Shown: positions 50,177-57,616 of the stretch, piece after piece
Layout: every line of letters starts with the position of its first letter
Numbering within the stretch: position 1 is the first letter of the stretch
Assembly (NCBI RefSeq): GCF_010731735.1
Contig: NZ_AP022588.1
Location: forward strand, 5,394,001 to 5,458,000
From: Mycolicibacterium sediminis
GTDB lineage: Bacteria > Actinomycetota > Actinomycetes > Mycobacteriales > Mycobacteriaceae
DNA: 64,000 nucleotides
Reading direction: 5' to 3'
The notes under the pieces: generated by a model
Told to the model about the DNA's origin: nothing
Databases searched by the model: none
Seen by the model: the letters and a program-made list of their open reading frames with translations, nothing else
Translations under genes and position numbers: made by a program

Positions 50177-50214
50177 CAAAACCCCGGCCCTGGTGTTTCA
50201 GGGCCGGGGTTTTG
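50177..50214 (+). terminator. Rho-independent terminator of the PGRS gene
   Basis: A perfect 16-bp stem (50177-50192 with 50199-50214) with a 6-nt loop, closing with TTTTG and followed by TTTTG. Starts nine bases after the PGRS stop. One of the clearest intrinsic terminators in the window. Confidence 0.92.
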
Positions 50215-50410
50215 TTTTGAAACCCGACGGCCAGCTGGGACACGGCGGCACCATCCCCGACTCGACGACCGTCGTCGTCTACCTCCCGGACGCCGGCGCA
50301 ACGCTGGTGGCGCTGGCCAACTCCGACGTCCCGGCCAAGCGTGCCGCAGCGAGATCGCGACGGCCATCACCTCGGTAGCGACGCAGGACCACGTCTACCA
50401 ACCCGGCCGG
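50215..50410 (+). pseudogene. Remnant of a serine hydrolase (beta-lactamase/DD-peptidase family) 3' end
   Basis: The plus strand reads LGHGGTIPDSTTVVVYL then PDAGATLVALANSDVPAK, which resembles the C-terminal G-H-x-G and ATLVVLANSD regions of penicillin-binding/beta-lactamase-like serine hydrolases. Near 50340 the frame shifts, and the next frame continues SEIATAITSVATQDHVY, like the terminal helix of the same proteins. No N-terminal part, SxxK motif or start remains; the PGRS terminator lies directly upstream. It is read as a decayed gene whose 5' part was removed. Confidence 0.6.
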
Positions 50411-50412
50411 CC

Positions 50413-51180
50413 TCACGCCGGGATGCGCACCCGGACGCTCTCCGGCCATTCCTTCCCCGAGATCAAGTAGTCCTCGCCGCCGATGTGCGCGATGCTGCTG
50501 ACGACCTGACGGGCGTTGCGCGTCCCGAACCGCCACAGCGAAGACGTGTCCAACACTGTGTTCACCGCGCCCGTCGCGGGGTCGATCCGCACGAACTCGT
50601 CCTTCGGCCATGCCGCGGCCCACACCTGGCCGTCGACGCACTCGAGTTCGTCCAGACCGCTGAGCGGGCGCCCGTCGAGGGTGACGTCGACGACGCCGGT
50701 TCGGGCCATCGTGTCGGGGTCGTGGAAGTACAACCGGTCGGTGCCGTCGCTCACGACCAGTCGGGACCCGTCGGAACACAGCCCCCAGCCCTGCCCCGCG
50801 ATCGGCACCTCCCGGATCGGCGTGAACGTCGCCCTGTCCCATTCGATGGCGACGGGGTTGTCGTAGACGAGCTGCCAGATCCGATCACCGACGACGGCGA
50901 TGCCCTCCCCGAAGTAGGTCGGCGGCAGATCCGCCGCGCGCAGGATGCGGCCGGTGGCCGGATCGACCTGCTGGAGCTGTGACCTACCGACCTCCCCCGT
51001 CGCCTCGTAGAGCACGGGACCGTCGAATACGAGACCCTCGCTGTAGGAGGCGGTGTCGTGCGGGATGGTCCCGAGGACCGTCGGTCGAAGCGTTCGCACC
51101 GGATCGGCGCCGGCGGGCGCCGACGTCCACAGGGCGACGAAGAGGACCGAAACGAAGAAGAACGGCAGCCGTGAAGTCAC
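50413..51180 (-). CDS. Secreted glutaminyl-peptide cyclotransferase (plant-type)
   Basis: 255 aa with a signal peptide (residues 1-25, cut after PAGA). A beta-propeller of the plant/bacterial glutaminyl cyclase family: HDTASYSEGLVFDGPVLYEATG, PPTYFGEGIAVVGDRIWQL, GQGWGLCSDGSRLVVSDG, DELECVDGQVWAAAW and the terminal LISGKEWP. It converts N-terminal Gln of exported proteins to pyroglutamate. The ATG at 51180 gives MTSRLPFFFVSV. Single-gene unit; 34 bp from the Ddn-like gene upstream. Confidence 0.87.
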   Translation of the reverse strand: MTSRLPFFFVSVLFVALWTSAPAGADPVRTLRPTVLGTIPHDTASYSEGLVFDGPVLYEATGEVGRSQLQQVDPATGRILRAADLPPTYFGEGIAVVGDRIWQLVYDNPVAIEWDRATFTPIREVPIAGQGWGLCSDGSRLVVSDGTDRLYFHDPDTMARTGVVDVTLDGRPLSGLDELECVDGQVWAAAWPKDEFVRIDPATGAVNTVLDTSSLWRFGTRNARQVVSSIAHIGGEDYLISGKEWPESVRVRIPA

Positions 51181-51214
51181 GACTGCCGTTCTACAGGTTC
51201 GGTGAGGACGAGGC

Positions 51215-51637
51215 TCACTCGATGATGAACACCGGGATCTGGCGATCCGTCTTCGTCTGATACTCGGCGTACGGCGGGTACGCCTCGACTGCCAGCTTCC
51301 ACCAGTGTTCGCGCTCTTCGCCCTCGATCTCGCGGGCGGTGCCGTCGAAGACCTTCTCGCCGTCCTGGACGCTCACGGCGGGGTTGGCCTTGACGTTGAA
51401 GTACCAGCTGGGGTGCTTCGGATCGCCGCCCTTGGACGCGACCATCGCGTACTTGCCGTTCTCCTCGACGCGCATCAGCGGGACGTAGCGCTTCTTGCCG
51501 GACTGCGCGCCCGTCGTCGTGAAGAGCACGATCGGGCGGTCGAGGACCTCGACGCCGTCGGTAGTGCCCTGCGCGAGGATGCGCTCGGTCTGCTCACGTA
51601 CCCAGTCGGTGGGGCTCAGCTCAGCTTCGTTACTCAC
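51215..51637 (-). CDS. Deazaflavin (F420)-dependent nitroreductase family protein, Ddn-like
   Basis: 140 aa, split-barrel FDOR-A fold. Typical blocks: PIVLFTTTGAQSGKKRYVPLMRV, VASKGGDPKHPSWYFNVKANPAVSV and the C-terminal YPPYAEYQTKTDRQIPVFIIE. Members use F420H2, and the M. tuberculosis relative Ddn activates nitroimidazole drugs; natural substrates are probably quinones or lipophilic compounds. Sits 28 bp from the phosphatase gene on the same strand. Substrate not inferable. Confidence 0.9.
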   Translation of the reverse strand: MSNEAELSPTDWVREQTERILAQGTTDGVEVLDRPIVLFTTTGAQSGKKRYVPLMRVEENGKYAMVASKGGDPKHPSWYFNVKANPAVSVQDGEKVFDGTAREIEGEEREHWWKLAVEAYPPYAEYQTKTDRQIPVFIIE

Positions 51638-51665
51638 GGTTCCGACAACACCCTTCTCATCTGAT

Positions 51666-52997
51666 TTATTCCCGATTCTCAGGAGTACCGTCCCACAACT
51701 CCGTGACGACGTCGTGCACGTACGTATTGGGATGCACGCCGGTGAATCGTTCGGCGGATGGTCCGGCTGCCGTCACCGGGACCATCGTGCCGGTGTGTTC
51801 GGCAGTGGTCCAGTCGACCTTGAACCGGCGGTCGGTGCCCTTGATGGTGAACGGTCCGCTGCGCTTGGGCACGCCGCCGTCGGGCAGCGGCATGTTCTCG
51901 GGGACCTTCGCCCAGTAGGGCACCGGATCGTCGGCCACCTGGTCGCTGTTCGGCTCGGGTTCGCCGTCGTCACTGAGGTTCTCGATCGTCATGCCGCCCG
52001 TCTCGTGATCCGCGGTCACGATGAGGAGCACGTTCGGATGGTCCTTCTGGTACTCCGTGATGACCTGGACCATCGCGTTGACCGATTCGCCGGCGAGCAT
52101 CATGTTCTGCGCGTCGTGTTCGTGGCCGGCGGAGTCCAGGTCGTCACTCTCGACGACCAGGAAGAAGCCCTTGTCATTGGCGCCGAGGATGTCCAGGGCC
52201 TTGGCGACGAGCCGCTCGGGGGCGACGTAGTGCGGATCCCGGGTGTAGTCGTAACCATCGATCTCGGTGGACCGCCGCTTGGCGCTGTCCTGCACGAGCG
52301 CGAGCGCCTTCGGACCAGAGAGGCCGTCGAACGTGGTCTGGTCGAAGGCGTACTGGTAGCCCGCGTCGCGAGCGCGGGCGACGAGGTCGGTGTCTCCCTC
52401 GCTCGCGTCGTCCTCGCCTTCGTCGGGGATCTTGCCCGGGTCGTCGGCCGGATACCAGTACTTCTCGCCGCCGCCGAAGAGCACGTCGACACCGCGGTCG
52501 AGGTACCCCTTCGCGATGTCCACCTTGAGGTCTCGATCGGGGACCGGTGCGCCGAACGCGGCCAGGGTGGCGTTGGTGACGTCGTGGTCGTCGACCAGGC
52601 CGGTCGACATCCCGCGTTCCTTGGCGACGTCCAGCAGTGTCGGGACGGACTCGCCGTTGGGGCCGAGGCCGGTGGTGCCGTTCGGGACCTTCTGACCGAT
52701 CGCCCACGCCGTCGCTCCGGCCGCGGAATCGGTGACCGCGTATTCGGGGTCGCCGGGAATGGTGTCGAGGAAGCCCGCGTAGGGCAACGCGTCCATCGGC
52801 TGACGCTCGTCGAGGCCGTACAGGTAGTACTGCAGCGCGGTGCGCTGCTGCGGTCCCATGCCGTCACCGCTCAGGATGATGACGCTCGGGCCGGCGGCCT
52901 CGGCAGTCGACGACGTGTCGCTGCATCCGCCGAGGATCAGTACGCCCGCGGAGGTCAGAGCAGTGGTGACGAGCGCGGTACGTCTGTGTGGGGACAT
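51666..52997 (-). CDS. Alkaline phosphatase lipoprotein (PhoA family)
   Basis: 443 aa. Signal sequence with lipobox LILGGC (Cys25). Active-site residues are in place: Asp45 in ILSGDGMG, nucleophile Ser91 in AVTDSAAGATAWA, metal ligands in VESDDLDSAGHEHD, TADHETGG and WTTAEHTG. Hydrolyses phosphate monoesters outside the membrane for phosphate supply. There is an acidic insertion DEGEDDASEGDTD near residue 195, a likely calcium- or surface-exposed loop. The ATG at 52997 gives MSPHRRTALV. Confidence 0.93.
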   Translation of the reverse strand: MSPHRRTALVTTALTSAGVLILGGCSDTSSTAEAAGPSVIILSGDGMGPQQRTALQYYLYGLDERQPMDALPYAGFLDTIPGDPEYAVTDSAAGATAWAIGQKVPNGTTGLGPNGESVPTLLDVAKERGMSTGLVDDHDVTNATLAAFGAPVPDRDLKVDIAKGYLDRGVDVLFGGGEKYWYPADDPGKIPDEGEDDASEGDTDLVARARDAGYQYAFDQTTFDGLSGPKALALVQDSAKRRSTEIDGYDYTRDPHYVAPERLVAKALDILGANDKGFFLVVESDDLDSAGHEHDAQNMMLAGESVNAMVQVITEYQKDHPNVLLIVTADHETGGMTIENLSDDGEPEPNSDQVADDPVPYWAKVPENMPLPDGGVPKRSGPFTIKGTDRRFKVDWTTAEHTGTMVPVTAAGPSAERFTGVHPNTYVHDVVTELWDGTPENRE

Positions 52998-53071
52998 GGC
53001 GGAACCATGTCAAGATCACCGGTCCGGGCGGCGGCGTCGACGTGAACGGTGCGCCAATACCTGCTTATCCG

Positions 53072-53965
53072 TCAGCGGAAGTCGGCGACCGCATCCGCGA
53101 CGCGCCGCAACTGGTCGACGTCCGAACTCGTCGGAATCAGGTGCACCTCGTCGGCGCCGATCTCCTCGAAGCGTCGTAGGACGGTGCGCAGGTCGTCCTC
53201 GTCACCCGCCCAGCCGGTGGTCGGAGCCATCGCGTCGACGAACTCCGCCGGGATCCAGTTCATGTAGCGCCGCAGGTGCCGGTGCACCTGCGCACGGGCT
53301 GCGTCGTCGTCGCCGACCGCGAACCAGAAGGACGTGGCGAGGTGCGGAGCGGGCTTGTCTGCCTCGGCCCACGCGGTCCGCGCGACGTCGAACAGTTCGC
53401 TCTCCCGGTCGACGTTCAGATCGAGGGTGGTGCCGGCGAGACCGTCGGCCCACCCGGCGGCACTGCGAATGGTCTTGGGACCGATGGTTCCTACGAGCAG
53501 GCGCGGTCCCGCAGTCTGCACGGGGGGCGGCCCGACCGGCAGTACCGAGTCGGTGGTCTTCTCCCCCGCCCACACGCGGTTCATGACCGCGACGCGCTCG
53601 GCCATCCCGCGCATCGTCTGGGAGGCGGTGTCAGCGCCCACGGACTGGTAGTCCTCGTGCCGGCCGCCGACGCCGAAGCCGACCGTCAGGCGCCCGCCGC
53701 TGAGCATGTCGCCGGTCGCCAGCGCCTTCGCGAGCATCACGGGATCGTGCAGCTGCGGGACGATCACCGTCGTCACCAGCCGCACCCGCTCCGTCCACGC
53801 CGACAGCGCGCCCAGCAGTGTCAGCGTCTCGGGGTTGTCGAAACAGATGCGCTCACCCCAGCACAGCGACGAGAACGGGCCGTCGTCGATCGCCGTGGCC
53901 CACGTCTTGAGCGTCGCCGCGTCCAGGTGGGGCTCCATCACCGGCATCGTCATCCCGATCTGCAC
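53072..53965 (-). CDS. LLM-class F420-dependent oxidoreductase
   Basis: 297 aa, luciferase-like monooxygenase TIM barrel. Begins VQIGMTMPVMEPHLDAATL; ERVRLVTTVIVPQLHDPVMLAKALATGD; GFGVGGRHEDYQSVGADT, the characteristic GxGxG/W region; and the C-terminal FEEIGADEVHLIPTS. Uses F420 or FMN on an unknown substrate. I use the GTG at 53965 because it gives the normal family start; an ATG at 54025 would add 20 residues. It is divergent from the HNH endonuclease gene, 174 bp away. No operon partner. Confidence 0.88.
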   Translation of the reverse strand: MQIGMTMPVMEPHLDAATLKTWATAIDDGPFSSLCWGERICFDNPETLTLLGALSAWTERVRLVTTVIVPQLHDPVMLAKALATGDMLSGGRLTVGFGVGGRHEDYQSVGADTASQTMRGMAERVAVMNRVWAGEKTTDSVLPVGPPPVQTAGPRLLVGTIGPKTIRSAAGWADGLAGTTLDLNVDRESELFDVARTAWAEADKPAPHLATSFWFAVGDDDAARAQVHRHLRRYMNWIPAEFVDAMAPTTGWAGDEDDLRTVLRRFEEIGADEVHLIPTSSDVDQLRRVADAVADFR

Positions 53966-54131
53966 ACCGGGATTCTGGCATGCGACCTGTGTCGGGCTCG
54001 GGTGATTGCCAACGGGCACGTACATTTCGGCACCGACGAAGATGGCCCCCGTCGCGCCATTCATCCCCAGTTCGAGATTCATCCACAGATGGTCCGGCGG
54101 CTCTGTGAGGCGGCCGCCGACGTCCATACGA

Positions 54132-54147
54132 TCGAAAGCGTGTTCGA
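54132..54147 (+). promoter_or_regulatory. LexA (SOS) box overlapping the start codon of the HNH gene
   Basis: TCGAAAGCGTGTTCGA matches the mycobacterial LexA consensus TCGAAC-N4-GTTCGA with one mismatch (A for C). The GTG start codon (54140-54142) lies inside it. A TACGAT -10 box (54127-54132) ends seven bases before that GTG, so the transcript should begin at the start codon and LexA would cover both. Confidence 0.75.
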
Positions 54148-55693
54148 AGAATTCGTCGCCAGCGCCGCCTCGTGTAACTCGGTGGCCGCTTGGGCCCGGG
54201 TGGAGTCCGCCGCGTCCGCCCGCCGGCTCGCCGCCATGGTCGCGATCCTCGACCGGCGCTACGCCGAGAACGGCTCGGCCCAGCGCGAGCAGTGGTGCAT
54301 GGACAACTGGGGTGCGGTCGCGGCGGAGATCGGCGCCGAGCAGAACATCACGACCGGCGCCGCGGCCTACCAGCTGTCCATCGCGGTGGGGCTGCGGGAC
54401 CGGCTGCCGAAGGTCGCGGCGTTGTTCTTCGACGGTGCGGTGTCGTTCAGATTGGTCGCGACGATCGTCAACCGCACGGTGCTGGTCACCGACCGCGACG
54501 CCCAGGCGGCCGTTGACGCCGATCTCGCAAAGGGGCTCGTCGACTGGACACCGATGTCGGAGGACAGAGCAGCCGTCACCATCGACAGCATCGTCGCCGA
54601 GCACGACCCGCACGCCGTGCGACGTACTCAGACCAAGGCTCGGGGCCGGTCGGTCGGGGTCGATCTCGACGACAACGGGGCCGGGTTGGCCACGTTGTGG
54701 GCCACACTGTTCGCTCACGACGCCCGGGCATTCGATGCCCACCTGGACGCCTTGGCCGAGACGGTGTGTTCCGCAGACCCACGGACGAACGATCAACGAC
54801 GCTCGGACGCCGTCGGCGCGATCGCCGTCGGAGCCGAACGGTTGGCGTGCCTATGTGCCGACGACGACTGTCCTGCAGGGAAATCCGATCCCGTCGGGAA
54901 TGGAGCCGTGGTGTACGTCGTGGTCAACGATGACACCCTCGACGACCAGTCCGAGGCCGCTACCGCTCAGGACGCCGCACTCGACGGCGAGCAGCCACCT
55001 CGGTTCGACCGCCCGGTATTGGAGATGACGCTCGCGGAGATCCGCGCGACGCCGCGCCCTGCGCCGTCGCCGGCCACCCGTCCAGGCATGCTTCTCGGCG
55101 GACCGTTCGTTCCCGGGGCGATCGCCCGGCGCGCAGCGCTCAACGCCAAGGTGCGCAGGGTCTTCCATCCCGGTGACAGCCCGCCCGAACCGCGCTATGT
55201 GCCGTCACGCCGACTGGCCGAATTCGTCCGGTGCCGCGATCTCACGTGCCGGTTCCCCGGCTGCGACGAGCCGGCCACCAACTGCGACCTGGACCATTCC
55301 ATCGCCTGGGCCGACGGTGGGTCGACGTGTGCGTCGAACCTCAGGAGCCTGTGCCGCCGACACCACCTGCTCAAGACTTTCCGGGGCGGGCCGCACGGGT
55401 GGCGGGACAGACAGCTTCCCGACGGCACGATCGAGTGGACGTCGCCAAACGGACGGGTTCAAATCACCGAACCCGGCAGCCGTCTGCTGTTCCCCCGGCT
55501 GTGCGAACCCACGCGCCCCGTCGAGGCAGCTGCCCCACGACCGCCCGAGTCGAGCACGGTCACGTTGGGTCTGAACATGCCGCGTCGGAGGAGAACCCGC
55601 GCCGAAGATCGCGCTCGTCGCATCCTCGAGGAGCGACGCGAGAACGAGGAAGAAGCCGTGCTCCAGGCCGCACTCGTGGCACGGGCCTTTTGA
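54140..55693 (+). CDS. DUF222/HNH endonuclease (13E12-type), SOS-controlled
   Basis: 517 aa. Residues 1-300 are the DUF222 region (VFEEF then ARVESAASARRLAAM). Residues about 370-420 are an HNH nuclease: CRFPGCDEP, then DLDHSIAWADGG, then NLRSLCRRHHLLKT, with all metal/catalytic His, Asn and His positions. Related to the REP13E12 proteins of M. tuberculosis, some of which are LexA controlled. I start at the GTG at 54140 because family members commonly begin (M/V)FE and a LexA box and -10 end at this point; an upstream ATG (54089) would place the operator inside the gene. The C-terminal tail is Arg/Glu rich. DNA-damage induction is inferred from the box. Confidence 0.85.
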   Translation: MFEEFVASAASCNSVAAWARVESAASARRLAAMVAILDRRYAENGSAQREQWCMDNWGAVAAEIGAEQNITTGAAAYQLSIAVGLRDRLPKVAALFFDGAVSFRLVATIVNRTVLVTDRDAQAAVDADLAKGLVDWTPMSEDRAAVTIDSIVAEHDPHAVRRTQTKARGRSVGVDLDDNGAGLATLWATLFAHDARAFDAHLDALAETVCSADPRTNDQRRSDAVGAIAVGAERLACLCADDDCPAGKSDPVGNGAVVYVVVNDDTLDDQSEAATAQDAALDGEQPPRFDRPVLEMTLAEIRATPRPAPSPATRPGMLLGGPFVPGAIARRAALNAKVRRVFHPGDSPPEPRYVPSRRLAEFVRCRDLTCRFPGCDEPATNCDLDHSIAWADGGSTCASNLRSLCRRHHLLKTFRGGPHGWRDRQLPDGTIEWTSPNGRVQITEPGSRLLFPRLCEPTRPVEAAAPRPPESSTVTLGLNMPRRRRTRAEDRARRILEERRENEEEAVLQAALVARAF

Positions 55694-55701
55694 CGTTGCC
55701 C

Positions 55702-56118
55702 TCAGCCCGCCAGACCCGCGACCCGCAGCAGTTCGGGACGGCGCAGCACCAGCCCGACCCACATCAGGACGCCGAAGTACACGGCGAACAGCGTCGTGCT
55801 GAGAAGCGGTGCCTCGATGCGCATGTTGGCGGTGACGGCGCCACCCAGGTAGGCGGTGATCCCCAGCGCACCGAGAACCGCCGTCCGCGGGATCGCGAAG
55901 ACGACGACGCAGACGGCGAGGACGACGCCCATGACGAGCGCCTGATCGCCCGGAAAGCCCAGTGTCACCAGGCCTTCCGTCACCTGCGCCGGTCGCATCA
56001 GCTTGCCGACGGCGTCGAACACCAGGAATGCGCCGACGAGCACGCTGATGCCCACGCCCACCTTCTGTGCAGTGCGTTGTGCAGTGGTGCGCGTGCGGAC
56101 GGAGGTGTCGGTGCTCAT
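55702..56118 (-). CDS. DoxX-like four-helix membrane protein
   Basis: 138 aa with four hydrophobic segments (about residues 20-40, 58-78, 80-98, 108-126). The first contains FLVFDAVGKLMRP and is followed by VTLGFPGD, the DoxX-like signature. Function unknown; related proteins bind quinols or take part in redox stress at the membrane. A TetR gene lies 62 bp upstream on the same strand, so the pair may share a promoter. GAGCAGCC precedes the ATG. Confidence 0.82.
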   Translation of the reverse strand: MSTDTSVRTRTTAQRTAQKVGVGISVLVGAFLVFDAVGKLMRPAQVTEGLVTLGFPGDQALVMGVVLAVCVVVFAIPRTAVLGALGITAYLGGAVTANMRIEAPLLSTTLFAVYFGVLMWVGLVLRRPELLRVAGLAG

Positions 56119-56180
56119 GGCTGCTCCTTGGCGAAAGAGGATCGGTCACCGGGACAGACCGCGGTGCTCGTGGAAACTCA

Positions 56181-56744
56181 TCACCGGGTTCCGAGAACCG
56201 AGTCGATGAGCAGGTGCGCACTGCGGTCCGTCCTCGCTCGTTCCCCGGTGATGAACCTGTCGACGGCGATTCCTCGCAGCCCACTGACGATCGCAGTCGC
56301 TCGTGCGCTCGCGTCGTCCTCGTTCTGCCCACCGCGGCGCAGCGCCTCGGACAAGGGCTCGATCCATCGCGAGACGGACGTGCGCGCGAACTCGCCGTAC
56401 TGGTCCGACCGCGTCAACGCCAGCGTCATGACCTCCAGGAGAACTCGTACCCGCGGCTGTTGCGGACCTCCCTGGCTCAACTCGTGCCAGATCGCGTGTG
56501 CCAGGCTGCGGATGTCACCACCGTGGTCGGCGACGAGTGCCTCGACATTCGGACGTGCCAATTCGAGAACCCGTTCGATCAGAACGTCCTTGCTGCCGAA
56601 ATAGTGAATCAGCATGCGATCGCTCGTGCCCAGTGCAGCAGCCATGGGCCGTAGGGACGCACCGACCAACCCATGCGACGCGAAGTACAGGAGACATTTC
56701 TCGACGAGTTCGGTTCGGCGTGTTTCATCGACGGGACGCGGCAC
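56181..56744 (-). CDS. TetR-family transcriptional regulator
   Basis: 187 aa. HTH at residues about 8-55 with LYFASHGLVGASLRPMAAALG and SDRMLIHYFGSKDVLIERV. The C-terminal sensor domain is Arg/Ala rich without a recognisable ligand motif. Divergent from the darcynin-cupin pair with only 39 bp between starts, and upstream of the DoxX-like gene on its own strand. It probably regulates both sides. Confidence 0.9.
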   Translation of the reverse strand: MPRPVDETRRTELVEKCLLYFASHGLVGASLRPMAAALGTSDRMLIHYFGSKDVLIERVLELARPNVEALVADHGGDIRSLAHAIWHELSQGGPQQPRVRVLLEVMTLALTRSDQYGEFARTSVSRWIEPLSEALRRGGQNEDDASARATAIVSGLRGIAVDRFITGERARTDRSAHLLIDSVLGTR

Positions 56745-56783
56745 ACGTTGAATGTAGCAGTCGCTTCACTTATGTTGGTTCGT

Positions 56784-57155
56784 ATGAGTCAAAGATCTCG
56801 ACCGGAAAGCGCGGCTCAGCCGCTGGTCTGCGTGATGCACCTGACTGCCTTGCCCTCATGGCTGTCGATGTCGCGGGTTCAGCGACAGTCGTTCGTTGCC
56901 GATCACGTCGAACCATTGCTGCGACATCACCCCGGGGTCTCGGTGCGATGGATCGACGTCGAGGCCTTCTCGTCCGACTGCTCGGACGTCCTGCTCGCCG
57001 ACGCCGCGGACCTTCGCTCCTGGAACACGTTCGTGGAGGCCCTTCGCGATACCGAGGTCTTCGCACGGCCGCTGTTTCGGCTCGAGCTACTCAACGTCGG
57101 AATAGAGGACGGCTACCTCGACTACGACCGCTCGACATCAGTGGGTTGCCGGTGA
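56784..57155 (+). CDS. Darcynin-family protein
   Basis: 123 aa. The pattern LTALPSWLSMSRVQRQSF, HHPGVSVRWIDVEAF, SDVLLADAADLRSWNTFVEAL and the terminal VGIEDGYLDYD match darcynins, a small ferredoxin-like (ABM-type) family of unknown activity. It resembles monooxygenase-like dimeric alpha-beta barrels in pattern. The ATG at 56784 gives MSQRSRPE; an ATG at 56772 adds four residues. The stop overlaps the start of the cupin gene by 4 bp (GTGA), so the two products are made in fixed ratio. Divergent from TetR. Confidence 0.78.
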   Translation: MSQRSRPESAAQPLVCVMHLTALPSWLSMSRVQRQSFVADHVEPLLRHHPGVSVRWIDVEAFSSDCSDVLLADAADLRSWNTFVEALRDTEVFARPLFRLELLNVGIEDGYLDYDRSTSVGCR

Positions 57156-57553
57156 CCGAGTTCCCGGGGCACTCCGGGATCTCCCCCGCCGAGGCAGATT
57201 TCGTCTGGCACACGACGAACTCCGATGGAACTCGGTCTGCGACATTGGCCGGCAGCCGAGAGCCCGGGCGCATGTTCACCTACGCGTTCTTCGTCCCCGC
57301 CGGCGTCTGGGACCCACCCCACCACCATTGCGCCGACGTCCATCTGATCGTCCTCAGCGGTGAACTTCGCCTGGGCATCGGCGAGGAGTTCACCCCCTCG
57401 GCAGCGGAGACGTTCCCGAGTGGCAGGTTTCTTCACGTTCCTGCGGGCCGCGCTCACTTCGATGGCGCCGAGGTCGACACCGTGCTGATCGGCACTGCGG
57501 TCGGACCCTGGTCCACCGAGTACGTCTCTTCCGCCTGGGCCGAGGGGGGATAA
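57152..57553 (+). CDS. Cupin-fold protein coupled to darcynin
   Basis: 133 aa, single cupin domain. Metal-ligand motifs: DPPHHHCADVHLIVLSGELRLG (motif 1 with three His and a Glu-like position) and FLHVPAGRAHFDGAE (motif 2 with His). Begins with GTG at 57152 inside the darcynin stop. The last residues, WSTEYVSSAWAEGG, complete the barrel. Could be a small-molecule dioxygenase, isomerase or binding protein; the substrate cannot be told. Confidence 0.85.
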   Translation: MTEFPGHSGISPAEADFVWHTTNSDGTRSATLAGSREPGRMFTYAFFVPAGVWDPPHHHCADVHLIVLSGELRLGIGEEFTPSAAETFPSGRFLHVPAGRAHFDGAEVDTVLIGTAVGPWSTEYVSSAWAEGG

Positions 57554-57616
57554 CCCCCAGCGAGGTGTCGGGCAATCGCGGTGTTTCCGAGCCACCGAGG
57601 TCCCTAGGTTGAAGGC

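Noticed and set aside
53276..54139. Upstream in-frame extension of the HNH gene
   Set aside because: It runs through the divergent LLM-class gene on the other strand, and the LexA box with its -10 places the start at 54140.
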